Shown one piece after another: positions 7,898 to 16,367 of a DNA stretch of 64,000 bases (positions within the stretch are counted from its first letter, which is position 1; the number at the start of each line of letters is the position of its first letter). Position numbers and translations under genes: made by a program. Source of the DNA: Palsa-851 sp035534435 (GTDB lineage Bacteria; Chloroflexota; Dormibacteria; Aeolococcales; Aeolococcaceae); NCBI GenBank assembly GCA_035534435.1, contig DATLRX010000113.1, forward strand, positions 1 to 64,000, given 5' to 3'. The notes beneath the pieces are model-generated. The model had not been told where the DNA came from. It saw only the letters and a list, made by a program, of their open reading frames with translations, and did not search any database.

Positions 7898-8739
7898 CGG
7901 CTCACCTCGGCCTCGGCGACTGGACGTGGGATCCCACCGTCATCTGCGGGTTGGTGGCGGTCGCCGCCGGCTACATCGTCGCGATACGGCGCGGCACCAT
8001 CAGTCCGGTCGACGACGTCACGCCATGGTTCCGCCACGCGCGCTGGCGTCCCGTGCTCTTCTTCGCGGGGCTGCTGATCACGCTGCTCGCGCTCGAGTCC
8101 CCGATCGACCGCGGTGGCGATCTCTACCTCTTCTCGCTCCACATGGTGCAGCACATGCTGCTGATGATGATCGCGCCCCCGCTGCTCCTCCTCGGCATCG
8201 CCGGGGCCAGGCCGGCACCACGCGACCGGCACACCACGCTGCGCTCCATCTGGTGGGCGATCACGCGTCCATGGCCGGCGGTGATCCTCTTCAACGCGGT
8301 GCTGCTGTTCTGGCACATCCCATCGCTGTACGACACGACGCTCACCACAGTCCCCGTGCACATCGTCGAGCACATCAGCTTCATCACCGCCGGTCTCATC
8401 ATGTGGTGGTCCGTCGTCGATCCCATCCGCGACGACCGGACGGTCACGATCAGCCCGCTCACGAAGATCGCGGCCCTGACCGTGGCGGGGGTGCCGCCGA
8501 CGGTGCTCGGCATCGTTTTCGCGCTCGCGCCGGCCCCGCTGTACAGCTTCTACGTCCAGGCGCCGCGCCTCTGGGGCCTGTCCGCGCTCACCGACCAGCA
8601 GTACGGCGGCGTGATCATGCTCGGGGTCGGCAACATCGTCTACTTCATTGCGGTCATCGTCGTCTTCATGCGCCTGTTCTCCGACCCCGGACAGGACGAG
8701 GAGCTGGCCGCCGATCGTATTGCCGGGGCGATGCGGTGA
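7894..8739 (+). CDS. ctaG: Cytochrome c oxidase assembly factor CtaG (caa3 type)
   Basis: Integral membrane protein linked to copper insertion into CuB. About seven helices with conserved-looking His in HMVQHMLL, FWHIP and HIVEHISF. The family begins with a W-x-WDP segment, here AHLGLGDWTWDP, which lies upstream of the first GTG (7951). The only start that includes it is CTG 7894, overlapping the previous stop (CTGA), with GGAGG ending three bases before it. If GTG 7951 is used the protein has 262 instead of 281 residues. Confidence 0.85.
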   Translation: MTAHLGLGDWTWDPTVICGLVAVAAGYIVAIRRGTISPVDDVTPWFRHARWRPVLFFAGLLITLLALESPIDRGGDLYLFSLHMVQHMLLMMIAPPLLLLGIAGARPAPRDRHTTLRSIWWAITRPWPAVILFNAVLLFWHIPSLYDTTLTTVPVHIVEHISFITAGLIMWWSVVDPIRDDRTVTISPLTKIAALTVAGVPPTVLGIVFALAPAPLYSFYVQAPRLWGLSALTDQQYGGVIMLGVGNIVYFIAVIVVFMRLFSDPGQDEELAADRIAGAMR

Positions 8740-8794
8740 GGGCGCACGCCGTGTGACGGAACCCATCCTTTAAGATGCAATCAGGAGAAAGCAC

Positions 8795-9304
8795 TTGAGT
8801 CATCTGCGGACACTTGCGGTGGGATTGGGGGTTTGCGTAGCGATTGCACTCATTGGCTGCGGCAATGGCGCGCCGTCAAACGGTGGCGGTGGATCGGGTG
8901 GCCCGTGTCCCGGGAAGTTCGCGGCGAGCGGGCTGGGCACCCCGACGACGACCATCGATGCGACCGATAACCTCGTGTTCTCGCCGGCCAACAACACCGT
9001 CGGCACCGGCCAGGTGATCGAGTTCAAGAACACCGGATCGGTTGAGCACAACGTCACGTTCTCAGGCGCCCTGTCCTGCCTCACCGACAACACCCTCGAT
9101 CCCGGCGCCACGTGGGACGTCGAGATCAACAACCCGGGCACGTACAACTACATCTGCACCATCCACGCTCCGAACATGGCAGGGGTGCTCACGGTGACGG
9201 GATCGGCGGCAACGCCCGCGGCATCCGCATCGGCTTCGGCGTCCGCCTCGCCCGCGGCTGGAGCAACCCCGAGCCCATCGGCGACCGCGACACCCTCACC
9301 GTAG
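8795..9304 (+). CDS. Blue-copper (cupredoxin) lipoprotein
   Basis: Secreted copper electron carrier, 169 residues. TTG start with AGGAG eight bases upstream. Signal peptide with lipobox LIGC, then a Gly/Ser/Pro linker, a plastocyanin-like domain (His in VEHNVTF, then C, H and M in YICTIHAPNM as copper ligands), and a low-complexity Ala/Ser/Pro tail. Its place after the oxidase assembly genes suggests it may donate electrons to CuA. Redox partner unproven. Confidence 0.85.
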   Translation: MSHLRTLAVGLGVCVAIALIGCGNGAPSNGGGGSGGPCPGKFAASGLGTPTTTIDATDNLVFSPANNTVGTGQVIEFKNTGSVEHNVTFSGALSCLTDNTLDPGATWDVEINNPGTYNYICTIHAPNMAGVLTVTGSAATPAASASASASASPAAGATPSPSATATPSP

Positions 9305-9329
9305 CGTTGGCGAGGCCGGAGCCGGCCTC

Positions 9330-10109
9330 CTAGGGCTCCCTTGCCACGCCGGTTCCGATGTGCACGTCCCCGGCGAGCACCCGGTGTATCGCATCGCCTG
9401 AGCGGACGAGCAGCGCCCCGTCGTCCTCCACGTCGACGGCGATCCCATCGAGCGACCCGGATGCGCTGCGGACGGTGACGGTTTCTCCGAGCCCCACCGC
9501 GACCGTCCGCCAGTCGGCGACGATCGCGGCAATGCCGCCCCGCTCGAGCGCGAGCAGGCGATCCCAGAGGGCGGTCATCCACACCTCGAACAGCGTCTCC
9601 GCGTCGGGCGGATGCTCGACAAGCTCGTGCAGGCTGATGCCCTCGGCGCCGTCCGGGAACGCCCCGACACGCAGATTGACACCGAGGCCGAGCGCGATGG
9701 CGACCCGGCCTTCCTGCGCTCCGCTGGGCGCCACCTCGCAGAGGATGCCGGCAAGCTTGCGTCCCCGCACGAGGACGTCGTTGGGCCACTTGAGCCCGGC
9801 TCGGACCCCTGCCGTCGTCGCGAGCGCGTCGACCAGCGCCAGTCCGGCGGCGAACGGGACGCCCGAGGCCACGGCGGGGGAGCGCCGCAGCAGCACGGAC
9901 ACGAGGAGCGCCGACCCGGCCGGTGCGCTCCACACACGTCCCTGGCGTCCCCGTCCGGCCGTCTGCTCGCCGGCCAGGCAGCAGAGCCCCTCGGCAGCAC
10001 CGGAGCGGGCGGCGTGCAGGACGATGTCCTGCGTGCTCCGGGTGCGGGCGACGCGCCGCAGGCGCAGCGCCGGAAAACGCCGTTCTTGACCAGCTTCATC
10101 GAGCGACAT
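9330..10109 (-). CDS. birA: Biotin--[acetyl-CoA-carboxylase] ligase
   Basis: Attaches biotin to carrier proteins through biotinyl-AMP. 259 residues: catalytic domain with GRGRQGR at 52-58 and KWPND at 107-111, then a small C-terminal domain. It lacks the N-terminal helix-turn-helix of bifunctional BirA, so it should not be a DNA-binding repressor. Convergent with the cupredoxin gene (25 bases apart). An inverted repeat overlaps its start codon. A TAGGAC hexamer lies eight bases before the ATG, fitting a leaderless transcript. Confidence 0.92.
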   Translation of the reverse strand: MSLDEAGQERRFPALRLRRVARTRSTQDIVLHAARSGAAEGLCCLAGEQTAGRGRQGRVWSAPAGSALLVSVLLRRSPAVASGVPFAAGLALVDALATTAGVRAGLKWPNDVLVRGRKLAGILCEVAPSGAQEGRVAIALGLGVNLRVGAFPDGAEGISLHELVEHPPDAETLFEVWMTALWDRLLALERGGIAAIVADWRTVAVGLGETVTVRSASGSLDGIAVDVEDDGALLVRSGDAIHRVLAGDVHIGTGVAREP

Positions 10110-10124
10110 AGGATGGAGTCCTAT
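10108..10124. repeat. Small inverted repeat across the birA start
   Basis: ATAGGA and TCCTAT face each other with a five-base spacer. The arms overlap the birA start codon and its upstream region. They can be read as back-to-back -10-like hexamers for birA (minus) and the following gene (plus), or as a small operator. No regulator can be assigned. Confidence 0.4.
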
Positions 10125-10155
10125 CAGGGGTAGAGGACCGGAGGGTGGTGAGCCG

Positions 10156-10464
10156 ATGATTCAGGAGACTTGCGTCGAGATCGGCGAGCTTGAAGCTCGC
10201 TGGACCTCGTTGCGGGAAGCGCGGAATGCACGCCGGCAGAAGATCCGCTACATCGACGAGCTCATCGATGCGTTCGAGAAGCTGAACCTCGCCGACGAGG
10301 TCGAGGTCCCGTACGAGCTCGTCGGCCGGGCGGTCGCTCTCGTCAGCGAGGATCGGCTGGTCGCGGGGCGTGTGCCGGATGAACTGCAGATCTCGGAATG
10401 GATGGACGCACTGTACGAGGTGCAGGACAGCCTCATGTTCGCCGCCGAGGACGATTCGGACTGA
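10156..10464 (+). CDS. Hypothetical 102-residue protein
   Basis: Hydrophilic, acidic protein with predicted helices and no recognised motif. The N-terminal half (ELEARWTSLREARNARRQK) is charged and could form a coiled coil; the C-terminus is Asp/Glu-rich. GGAGGG lies before the ATG at about 11 bases. It is divergent from birA and followed by a tRNA gene. Function unknown. Confidence 0.7.
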   Translation: MIQETCVEIGELEARWTSLREARNARRQKIRYIDELIDAFEKLNLADEVEVPYELVGRAVALVSEDRLVAGRVPDELQISEWMDALYEVQDSLMFAAEDDSD

Positions 10465-10504
10465 GCCCTATACTGAGCGCGGTGGTCCCGGCGAGCCGCG
10501 ACGG

Positions 10505-10580
<76 letters not shown>

Positions 10581-10590
10581 CCTTCAATCA

Positions 10591-11781
10591 TCACGACGAG
10601 CTCGCGTGGTCCGCCGCTGAGTCGGCGTGATGCGCCATATGGTCCGACGGCATGTCCATCATGCGCAGCATCGCGACTCCGCCCGTGCGCAGGAATCGCA
10701 CGAGCAGCAGCGCGATGACCACCAGCACCGCGATGTCGAGGAACGTGGTCGAGTCCCACGCGATGCTCGTGCTGAACGCGGCGACGTTGCGGTTGCCCGG
10801 CACCCACCCGAGCGCGATGAACAGTGCACCGACGGCAAGTCCGGCGGCGACCATCGTCACATATGACACCGCGGTGAGATACGCCGCGACGCGCGCGCCG
10901 TAGTACTTCCTGTAGATGTTGAGGATAGGGATGATGATGAGGTCGCCGAAGACGAAGGCGATCGCGCCGCTGAAGCCGATGCCGTTGCGCCAGAGGATCG
11001 CGGCGAGCGGCACATTCCCCACCGAGCAGACGTAGCTCAACAGCGCCACGAGCGGTCCGATGAACGCGCTCCAGACCTCGGGTCCGAAGCCGTTGCCGCC
11101 CAGGAACAGATGCGACCAGAACGCCGCGGGCACCCATGCGCCGATCGCGCCCGCGATGAGGAAGCCGAGCACGAGGTCCACCCACAGTCCGTACACGTTC
11201 ATGAAGAAGTAGTGACTCATGGATGTGAGTGCCTGCGGTGCACGAATGCGCTGCCACAACGAACCGCCGGTCACCGACATGTCCATCGCGCCGTGCCCCT
11301 CCATCCTTCCGAGCAGACCGCGCTCGGCCTGCACGCGTGCGCTCTCGGTGAGCCGCGGTGTGAGGGTCGCGCGGAACACCAGCGCCAGCAGCACCACCAT
11401 GAACAGGCCGCCGGCGAACTCGGCGGCGAGGAACTGCCAGCCGAGCAGCACGAGGAGGGCGAGACCGAGCTCGAAGACGAGGTTCGTCGACGCGAACTCG
11501 AAGATGATCGCGTTGGACAGCGTCGCTCCTTTGCGGAACAGCGTCCGGCCGACGGCAACGGCGGCATAGGAACACGAGGACGACGCCGCCCCGAACGCGG
11601 TCGCCAGCGCCACCGGCCGGACCCCACCCCTCCCGAGGAAGCGGGAGATCGCCTGCTTCGAGACGAAGGTCTCGACGATCGCCGACAGCAGGAATCCGAG
11701 CGCGAGCGGCCACAGCACCGCCCAGAACATCTCGAACGCAAGTCGAACGGCGTCACCGGCATGCGAGAGAACGAAGCTCAC
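10591..11781 (-). CDS. Permease of the UPF0718/ArsP-like family
   Basis: Polytopic membrane protein, 396 residues with about eight to ten helices. The segments FGAASSSCSYAAVAVG and SYVCSVGNVPLAAILW carry the paired cysteine/serine motifs of the DUF318/ArsP_1 permease family; some members export organoarsenicals. The C-terminus is His-rich (DHMAHHADSAADH), possibly metal binding. The GTG at 11781 is chosen because the alternative start at 11907 adds 42 polar residues. Substrate not known. Confidence 0.8.
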   Translation of the reverse strand: MSFVLSHAGDAVRLAFEMFWAVLWPLALGFLLSAIVETFVSKQAISRFLGRGGVRPVALATAFGAASSSCSYAAVAVGRTLFRKGATLSNAIIFEFASTNLVFELGLALLVLLGWQFLAAEFAGGLFMVVLLALVFRATLTPRLTESARVQAERGLLGRMEGHGAMDMSVTGGSLWQRIRAPQALTSMSHYFFMNVYGLWVDLVLGFLIAGAIGAWVPAAFWSHLFLGGNGFGPEVWSAFIGPLVALLSYVCSVGNVPLAAILWRNGIGFSGAIAFVFGDLIIIPILNIYRKYYGARVAAYLTAVSYVTMVAAGLAVGALFIALGWVPGNRNVAAFSTSIAWDSTTFLDIAVLVVIALLLVRFLRTGGVAMLRMMDMPSDHMAHHADSAADHASSS

Positions 11782-11912
11782 GCGCCAAAGGGTATCCGGC
11801 GGCGCGACGCGCACAGACTCTGAGCGAGCTCCCAGGGCCTGCCCACTCGGTTCTGACGCCGCGGCGCGACGCTGGTCGACGTCAATCGTCAACACCCCAG
11901 GAGGCACATCCC

Positions 11913-12209
11913 ATGGACGGCGACCAACTCATCCCACCGCCCCCGCCGCCGGAGGAGGCAGCACCGCGGACGACTGGCCTTCGCAAGATCGCGGCGACCG
12001 CACTGCTCTGCGGAGGTCTCCTCGTCGGGTCGGGCATCGGTGGCTTCGCGATCGCGCATGCGGCCGGAAACGCATCCGGCACGGCATCGACCAGCGCTTC
12101 CACGCTGGCGGCGAGCGCCACGACGCCCGCAGCGACCAAAGCCCCGTCGACGACCCACCCGAACTGCCCGAACATGGGCACGAGCGGGTCGACGGGCAGC
12201 TCGGGCTAG
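11913..12209 (+). CDS. Proline-rich single-pass exported or membrane protein
   Basis: 98 residues. N-terminal IPPPPPPEEAAP tract, then one hydrophobic helix (about 30-48), then an extracytoplasmic Ala/Ser/Thr-rich tail with two Cys-free repeats and a terminal NCPNMG segment. GGAGG lies about nine bases upstream of the ATG. The polyproline-plus-helix architecture recurs in the propeller (17870) and protease (20191) genes. Function unknown. Confidence 0.65.
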   Translation: MDGDQLIPPPPPPEEAAPRTTGLRKIAATALLCGGLLVGSGIGGFAIAHAAGNASGTASTSASTLAASATTPAATKAPSTTHPNCPNMGTSGSTGSSG

Positions 12210-12229
12210 TCGCACCCTCCTCCCCCTTC

Positions 12230-12259
12230 AGGCGGCCCGCCGATCCCGGCGGGCCGCCT
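12230..12259. terminator. Strong GC hairpin between convergent genes
   Basis: A 13-bp perfect stem (AGGCGGCCCGCCG with its complement) around the loop ATCC. It sits between a plus-strand gene ending at 12209 and a minus-strand gene ending at 12260, so it could terminate both. There is no long U tract on either strand. Confidence 0.7.
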
Positions 12260-13162
12260 TCACCACCACTCGAAGGGGCGCCCGTCCCAGTCATCGAGCA
12301 CCGGGTACGTCGGGTCCGCGGCAAGCTCGGTCACTCGATGGGCGAATGCGTCGACCTCCGCCTCGCTCAGCAGACGGCGCAGACGAGTGCGCAGCTCGGT
12401 CATCCGAGTCGCGTCGGCTGCAAGATCCTGGACACGCCTGGCCAGCCTCGCCGGGACCGGCGAACCGCCGAGCGTGATCAACGCCGTGCGCTGGCGGGGA
12501 TAGGGGAGAAAGCTCAGTGCGTTGTCGATCGCGTGGACGTTGGGACCGCCGGCGACCAGGAGATGTGCGCGCTTGCGGTCGGCGTTGTTGATCAGGACGT
12601 CGAGCAGCGCGACCGATCGCAACTGCGTCTCCAGACGCTCCGCCTGTTCGGCGGTGAGCCCTTCCTCGAGCACGTGGACGAAGCGCTGCATCGACCCGGG
12701 CCCGAGTGGGCCGTCCCGGAGCACTGTCGCCGGGACGCGATGGAGGCCGAGCGCCGCGTCGACGATGTACGCCGCGACCTCGCGCAGGTAGAGGGTGCGG
12801 CGTGGAAAGTCCCAGAGCGGGCGCTCGCCGCGCACCGGCTTGTACACCGCGCGAAGTGGCTGTGTCGGGTCCGCCGGGTCCGGGGCGTCGAGCTCGACGA
12901 GGAACACCCCGTTGCTGCCGTACACCACTTCACCGATCCGTTCGATCGGCGCTTCGGCGAGCGCGGTGGCGACCTCCACGTCGCGCGGAGCGGCCCCTTC
13001 GGCCGGACCGGGCGCCAGCGCCGCCTCGAACCGCTCGCGCAGCGATGGCGCCGCAGCCGGCTCGTCCTGGTCGGCGGGGAGGACGAGACCCGGGACAGGA
13101 TCGAGATGAGGACGCCTGGGACGCCGGGGGCCGGCCTCGCGGCGCCGTTGCTCTCGGGTCAC
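12260..13162 (-). CDS. SCO1664-family kinase-like protein
   Basis: 300 residues, GTG start. Resembles the actinobacterial SCO1664 family, which has a phosphatidylinositol 3/4-kinase-like core. Visible kinase-like elements: AVYKPVRGERPLWDFP (nucleotide-binding Lys), LLDVLINNADRKRAH (catalytic-loop-like) and HAIDNALSF (metal-binding Asp-like). The substrate is not known in any member. The stop abuts the terminator at 12259. Confidence 0.75.
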   Translation of the reverse strand: MTREQRRREAGPRRPRRPHLDPVPGLVLPADQDEPAAAPSLRERFEAALAPGPAEGAAPRDVEVATALAEAPIERIGEVVYGSNGVFLVELDAPDPADPTQPLRAVYKPVRGERPLWDFPRRTLYLREVAAYIVDAALGLHRVPATVLRDGPLGPGSMQRFVHVLEEGLTAEQAERLETQLRSVALLDVLINNADRKRAHLLVAGGPNVHAIDNALSFLPYPRQRTALITLGGSPVPARLARRVQDLAADATRMTELRTRLRRLLSEAEVDAFAHRVTELAADPTYPVLDDWDGRPFEWW

Positions 13163-13190
13163 GCGCTGCCGGAAACGGCCTCGGACGAGG

Positions 13191-13568
13191 TCAGCGAGTC
13201 CGCCGGGCGACGACGAGGGTGGTGATGACGGCCAGGACGAGGGGAACGCCGATCAGCGTCGTCACCGTGAGAGCGTCGTCCGCTGAATCCCAGACCCCGA
13301 GCGCCACCACGAGCATGAGGCCCACGGCGAGTGCGACGAGCGTGCTCGGGATCCACTCGCGCTTGATCCGCCGGGTCACGGGGCGCGGCTCGGCACCCTC
13401 GGCGAAGGGCGTGGCGCTCTCGTCGTCCTCGTACCACCGGCGGTGCGCCGCGGGCACGCCATCGTCGGACGGAAGATCCGCGCGCTCGAGGGCGGCCCAC
13501 CAACTGGGTGCGCCGTCGTTTCTGCGCTGACCGGAAGGCCGGGCGGACCGCGAAGACTCGTCGGACAT
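13191..13568 (-). CDS. Small membrane protein of unknown function
   Basis: 125 residues from the ATG at 13568; a longer frame to 13670 adds 34 residues without family support. The cytoplasmic N-terminal 70 residues are polar and charged. Two hydrophobic helices follow (STLVALAVGLMLVVALG and TLIGVPLVLAVITTLVV), and the C-terminus is basic. It lies just upstream of the SCO1664-like gene on the same strand. No recognised domain. Confidence 0.6.
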   Translation of the reverse strand: MSDESSRSARPSGQRRNDGAPSWWAALERADLPSDDGVPAAHRRWYEDDESATPFAEGAEPRPVTRRIKREWIPSTLVALAVGLMLVVALGVWDSADDALTVTTLIGVPLVLAVITTLVVARRTR

Positions 13569-13695
13569 GGAGCCTCGAATGACGACGGCTGACCAGGACG
13601 ACCGCTCGAAGAAGAAGCGAAGGCGGAGAGCGGTGTACAGATGATATCGCCTGGGCAGAAGCGTTGCCACCTCGGCGAGTCACAGTAGCCGGACG

Positions 13696-14352
13696 ATGGC
13701 ACGTCAACGCTCGCGAACCGAGGCACTCGACACGCTGCAGCGTGAGCAACGAGCGTGCACACGCTGCGCCGCTGCCGGCTACATCCCTCGCGCGCACCCT
13801 GTCTTCAGCGGCCACGCCCGGCAGCACATCCTCCTGGTCGGCCAGGCGCCCGGACCGGTCGAGCAGGATCAGAGCCGGCCGTTCGCCGGCCGGTCGGGAC
13901 GGCAGTTGATGCGCTGGCTCGTTCGCGCCGGACTCCGCGACGAGGCCGATGTTCGCGACCGTATCTACATGACGGCCATGACCACCTGCTTCCCAGGCCG
14001 CCGTCCCGACGGCGCCGGCGACCGCCGGCCGAGCTCCGCCGAGGTGCTGCTCTGCGCGCCGTGGCTGGACGCGGTCATCGCGTTGCTCGCGCCCCGGTTG
14101 ATCATCCCCATCGGCTCGCTGTCGCTGGAGCGGTTCCTGCCCGGCCGGAAGCTCGACGAGGTCATCGGATGGGCCTACACTGCGGGCGGTTCGGCGCTGC
14201 CCGGGACACCGCGTGCGGTGCCGGCGCTGCTGCCGCTGCCGCATCCGTCGGGGCAGAGCCGATGGCTCAACGATCCCGCTCGCGTCGCGCTGCTGGACCG
14301 CGCGCTGCTGCGACTGGCGGCGCTCATCGAATGGGCCGACTCCGCGCCGTAG
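13696..14352 (+). CDS. Uracil-DNA glycosylase superfamily protein (family 4/5-like)
   Basis: Removes uracil from DNA if family function holds. 218 residues. Motif 1 is LVGQAPGPVEQ (usually GEAPG in family 4), followed by RPFAGRSGR; motif 2 is PHPSGQSRW near the C-terminus. Four cysteines (C21 and C24 in CTRC, one in MTTCFPG, one in LLCAPW) match the iron-sulfur ligands of family 4/5 enzymes. The Gln in motif 1 leaves the exact subfamily and activity open. Confidence 0.8.
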   Translation: MARQRSRTEALDTLQREQRACTRCAAAGYIPRAHPVFSGHARQHILLVGQAPGPVEQDQSRPFAGRSGRQLMRWLVRAGLRDEADVRDRIYMTAMTTCFPGRRPDGAGDRRPSSAEVLLCAPWLDAVIALLAPRLIIPIGSLSLERFLPGRKLDEVIGWAYTAGGSALPGTPRAVPALLPLPHPSGQSRWLNDPARVALLDRALLRLAALIEWADSAP

Positions 14353-14377
14353 CGGGGTGCGACTTTCACGAGGTATC

Positions 14378-14395
14378 GCCGATGCTATCATCGGC
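14378..14395. terminator. Hairpin downstream of the glycosylase gene
   Basis: Perfect 7-bp stem GCCGATG/CATCGGC with loop CTAT, followed by TTTCTC. It may be a weak terminator for the upstream gene. A TATCAT hexamer (14386-14391) lies inside it and could instead be the -10 element of the next gene; the two readings compete. Confidence 0.4.
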
Positions 14396-14419
14396 TTTCT
14401 CAAGATTTCGTTGCGGTGA

Positions 14420-14938
14420 ATGGGAGAAAGGTTGGGCCAGCGGGGACAGCCGCGTCGTGAGAGCACACCGCTGATTCGCGACGAGACAGAGTCACCGGCG
14501 CCGCCGGCCGTCAAGAACGCCGAGGATATTCTCGAGCGCATTTTCGCGCCGACAGTGAAAGCGAGCCCCGCCGAGCAGGCGGAGCGTGCGCTGCGCCGTC
14601 CCAAGCAGCTGATCTACTGCGCGCTGAGCAATCGCAACTTCTACTGGCGACAGCACATCACGAAGTTCGTCCTCGACGAGGGGCAGGTCCCGATCGTACC
14701 GTTCATGCTCTTTGACTACTACCTGGTGCACACCGTGCCCAAGGATGTGGTTCGCGAGGCGTTCAACAACCTGATCGTGCGATGCGATCAGATGTGGGTG
14801 TTCGGCAATCCGTCGCTCGGCGTGAAAGTGCAGATCGGCATCGCCAAACGGCTCAAGAAGCCGATCCGCTACTACGACATCACGGATATGCCGTACCGGG
14901 TCGTGAGCGTTCCCGAGGCGATGCTTCGCGAGGAGTGA
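14420..14938 (+). CDS. Conserved-looking protein, possible deoxyribosyltransferase-like fold
   Basis: 172 residues from ATG 14420. A TTG at 14432 with GGGAG six bases upstream is an equally good start (168 residues). The first 60 residues are low complexity; the rest is a compact domain beginning KQLIYCALSNRNFYWRQHI and including PIVPFMLFDYYL, CDQMWVFGNPSLG and KRLKKPIRYYDI. The alternation of hydrophobic strands with a Gly-Asn-Pro turn recalls nucleoside 2-deoxyribosyltransferase-like domains, but I cannot confirm catalytic residues. Located ahead of lemA. Confidence 0.6.
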   Translation: MGERLGQRGQPRRESTPLIRDETESPAPPAVKNAEDILERIFAPTVKASPAEQAERALRRPKQLIYCALSNRNFYWRQHITKFVLDEGQVPIVPFMLFDYYLVHTVPKDVVREAFNNLIVRCDQMWVFGNPSLGVKVQIGIAKRLKKPIRYYDITDMPYRVVSVPEAMLREE

Positions 14939-14950
14939 GACACTGAAGCC

Positions 14951-15577
14951 ATGACCGCTCTGCTGATCATCCTGATCGTCATCGTCCTGATCGCCCTCTA
15001 CGTCGCGTACCGGTTCAACCGGCTGATCCGCCTGCGGACGCGAACGCAGGAGGCGTGGTCGGATATCGACGTCGAATTGAAGCGACGCTACGACCTGATC
15101 CCGAACCTCGTGAACACCGTGCAGGGATATGCCGCGCACGAGCGCGGTGTGTTCGAGGCGGTCACGGCCGCACGGACGAACGCGCTCGCGGCGTCGAAGT
15201 CAGGCGATCCATCCCAGATGGCCGGCGCCGAGGACGCGTTGACCAGTTCCACCCGGCAGCTGCTCGCCGTGGCGGAGAACTACCCGCAGCTGAAAGCGTC
15301 CGAGCTCTTCCTCAACCTCCAGGAACAGCTGACGACGACGGAGGACAAGGTCGAGTTCTCGCGGCGCTTCTACAACGGCAACGTCCGCGACTTCAACACC
15401 GGGTTGCAGACGTTCCCCACCAACATCCTCGGGCAGATGCTGCACTTCCAGCCGTTCGCCTTCTTCGAGGTCGCAGACGCCGAACGGGCCGCACCGACGG
15501 TGTCGTTCACGCCATCAGCCCCCGCGGCGCCGCCGCCCTCGCCCGCGCCGCCACCCGCAGCAGCGCCGCCCGTCTGA
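14951..15577 (+). CDS. lemA: LemA family protein
   Basis: 208 residues: an N-terminal hydrophobic anchor (about 3-20), then the helical LemA domain starting RTRTQEAWSDIDVELKRRYD and including LIPNLVNTV and ARRFYNG-type ending (SRRFYNGNVRDFN). The tail is Pro/Ala-rich, an added low-complexity segment of about 45 residues. The biochemical role of LemA proteins is not settled; they are often near HtpX proteases, but here htpX lies about 6 kb away. Confidence 0.9.
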   Translation: MTALLIILIVIVLIALYVAYRFNRLIRLRTRTQEAWSDIDVELKRRYDLIPNLVNTVQGYAAHERGVFEAVTAARTNALAASKSGDPSQMAGAEDALTSSTRQLLAVAENYPQLKASELFLNLQEQLTTTEDKVEFSRRFYNGNVRDFNTGLQTFPTNILGQMLHFQPFAFFEVADAERAAPTVSFTPSAPAAPPPSPAPPPAAAPPV

Positions 15578-15605
15578 GACGCGTCCGGTGCGGGGGCGCG
15601 TGGTG

Positions 15606-16337
15606 ATGAAGGGCTACCGGCCGATGGACAGCTTCGATGAAGCCACCGCGGCCATCTACGATCGCGATCTGCGGGGCGATGAGCAGGCGACGGTGGCACT
15701 GCTGGGCGCGCTGGCACGCGGCGGCCCGGCGCTCGAGCTCGCGATTGGCACCGGGCGCATCGCGCTGCCGCTCGCGGCGCAGGGCATCCGCGTTGACGGC
15801 ATCGACATGTCCGAGGCGATGGTCGCGCAACTGCGCGCCAAACCCGGTGGCGAGCACATGTCGGTCACGATGGGTGACTTCGCCGACGTCGCGGTCGACG
15901 GCACATTCCGGCTCATCTATCTGGTGTTCAACACGCTGTTCAACCTGCTCGAGCAGGACGACCAGGTTCGCTGTTTTCTCAACGCCGCCAGACACCTCAC
16001 CGACGACGGCGTCTTCGTTGTTGAGGCGTTCGTGCCCGCATATCTCAACCGCCTTCGCGACGATCAATACGTCGATGCCGAGGAGCTCGAGGTCGGCCGC
16101 GTGACGTTCGACGTCGGACGGCATGACCCTGTCGCCCAGCGACTCGACGAGAGTCACGTGGTGCTGTCGCCCGGCGGCGTGCAGCTGTTCCCGATCGTCT
16201 GCCGCTACGCGTGGCCGAGCGAGCTGGATCTCATGGCGCGCATCGCCGGACTGCGGTTGCACCATCGCTGGGCGGGATGGGAGCGTGAGCGATTCACCGC
16301 CGCGAGCCGGAACTGCATCTCGGTCTACGGGCGCTGA
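15606..16337 (+). CDS. SAM-dependent methyltransferase, class I
   Basis: 243 residues. A Rossmann-type core is seen in order: ALELAIGTGRIALPLAAQG (motif I), VDGIDMSEAMV (motif II), VTMGDFADV (motif III) and FRLIYLVFNTLFNL (motif IV). GGGGG lies about ten bases before ATG 15606. Starts at 15588 (GTG) or 15624 (ATG) are also possible. The substrate cannot be told from sequence. Confidence 0.85.
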   Translation: MKGYRPMDSFDEATAAIYDRDLRGDEQATVALLGALARGGPALELAIGTGRIALPLAAQGIRVDGIDMSEAMVAQLRAKPGGEHMSVTMGDFADVAVDGTFRLIYLVFNTLFNLLEQDDQVRCFLNAARHLTDDGVFVVEAFVPAYLNRLRDDQYVDAEELEVGRVTFDVGRHDPVAQRLDESHVVLSPGGVQLFPIVCRYAWPSELDLMARIAGLRLHHRWAGWERERFTAASRNCISVYGR

Positions 16338-16367
16338 TCGAGCGGCGTACGGCGTGTCGTTGTGGGC

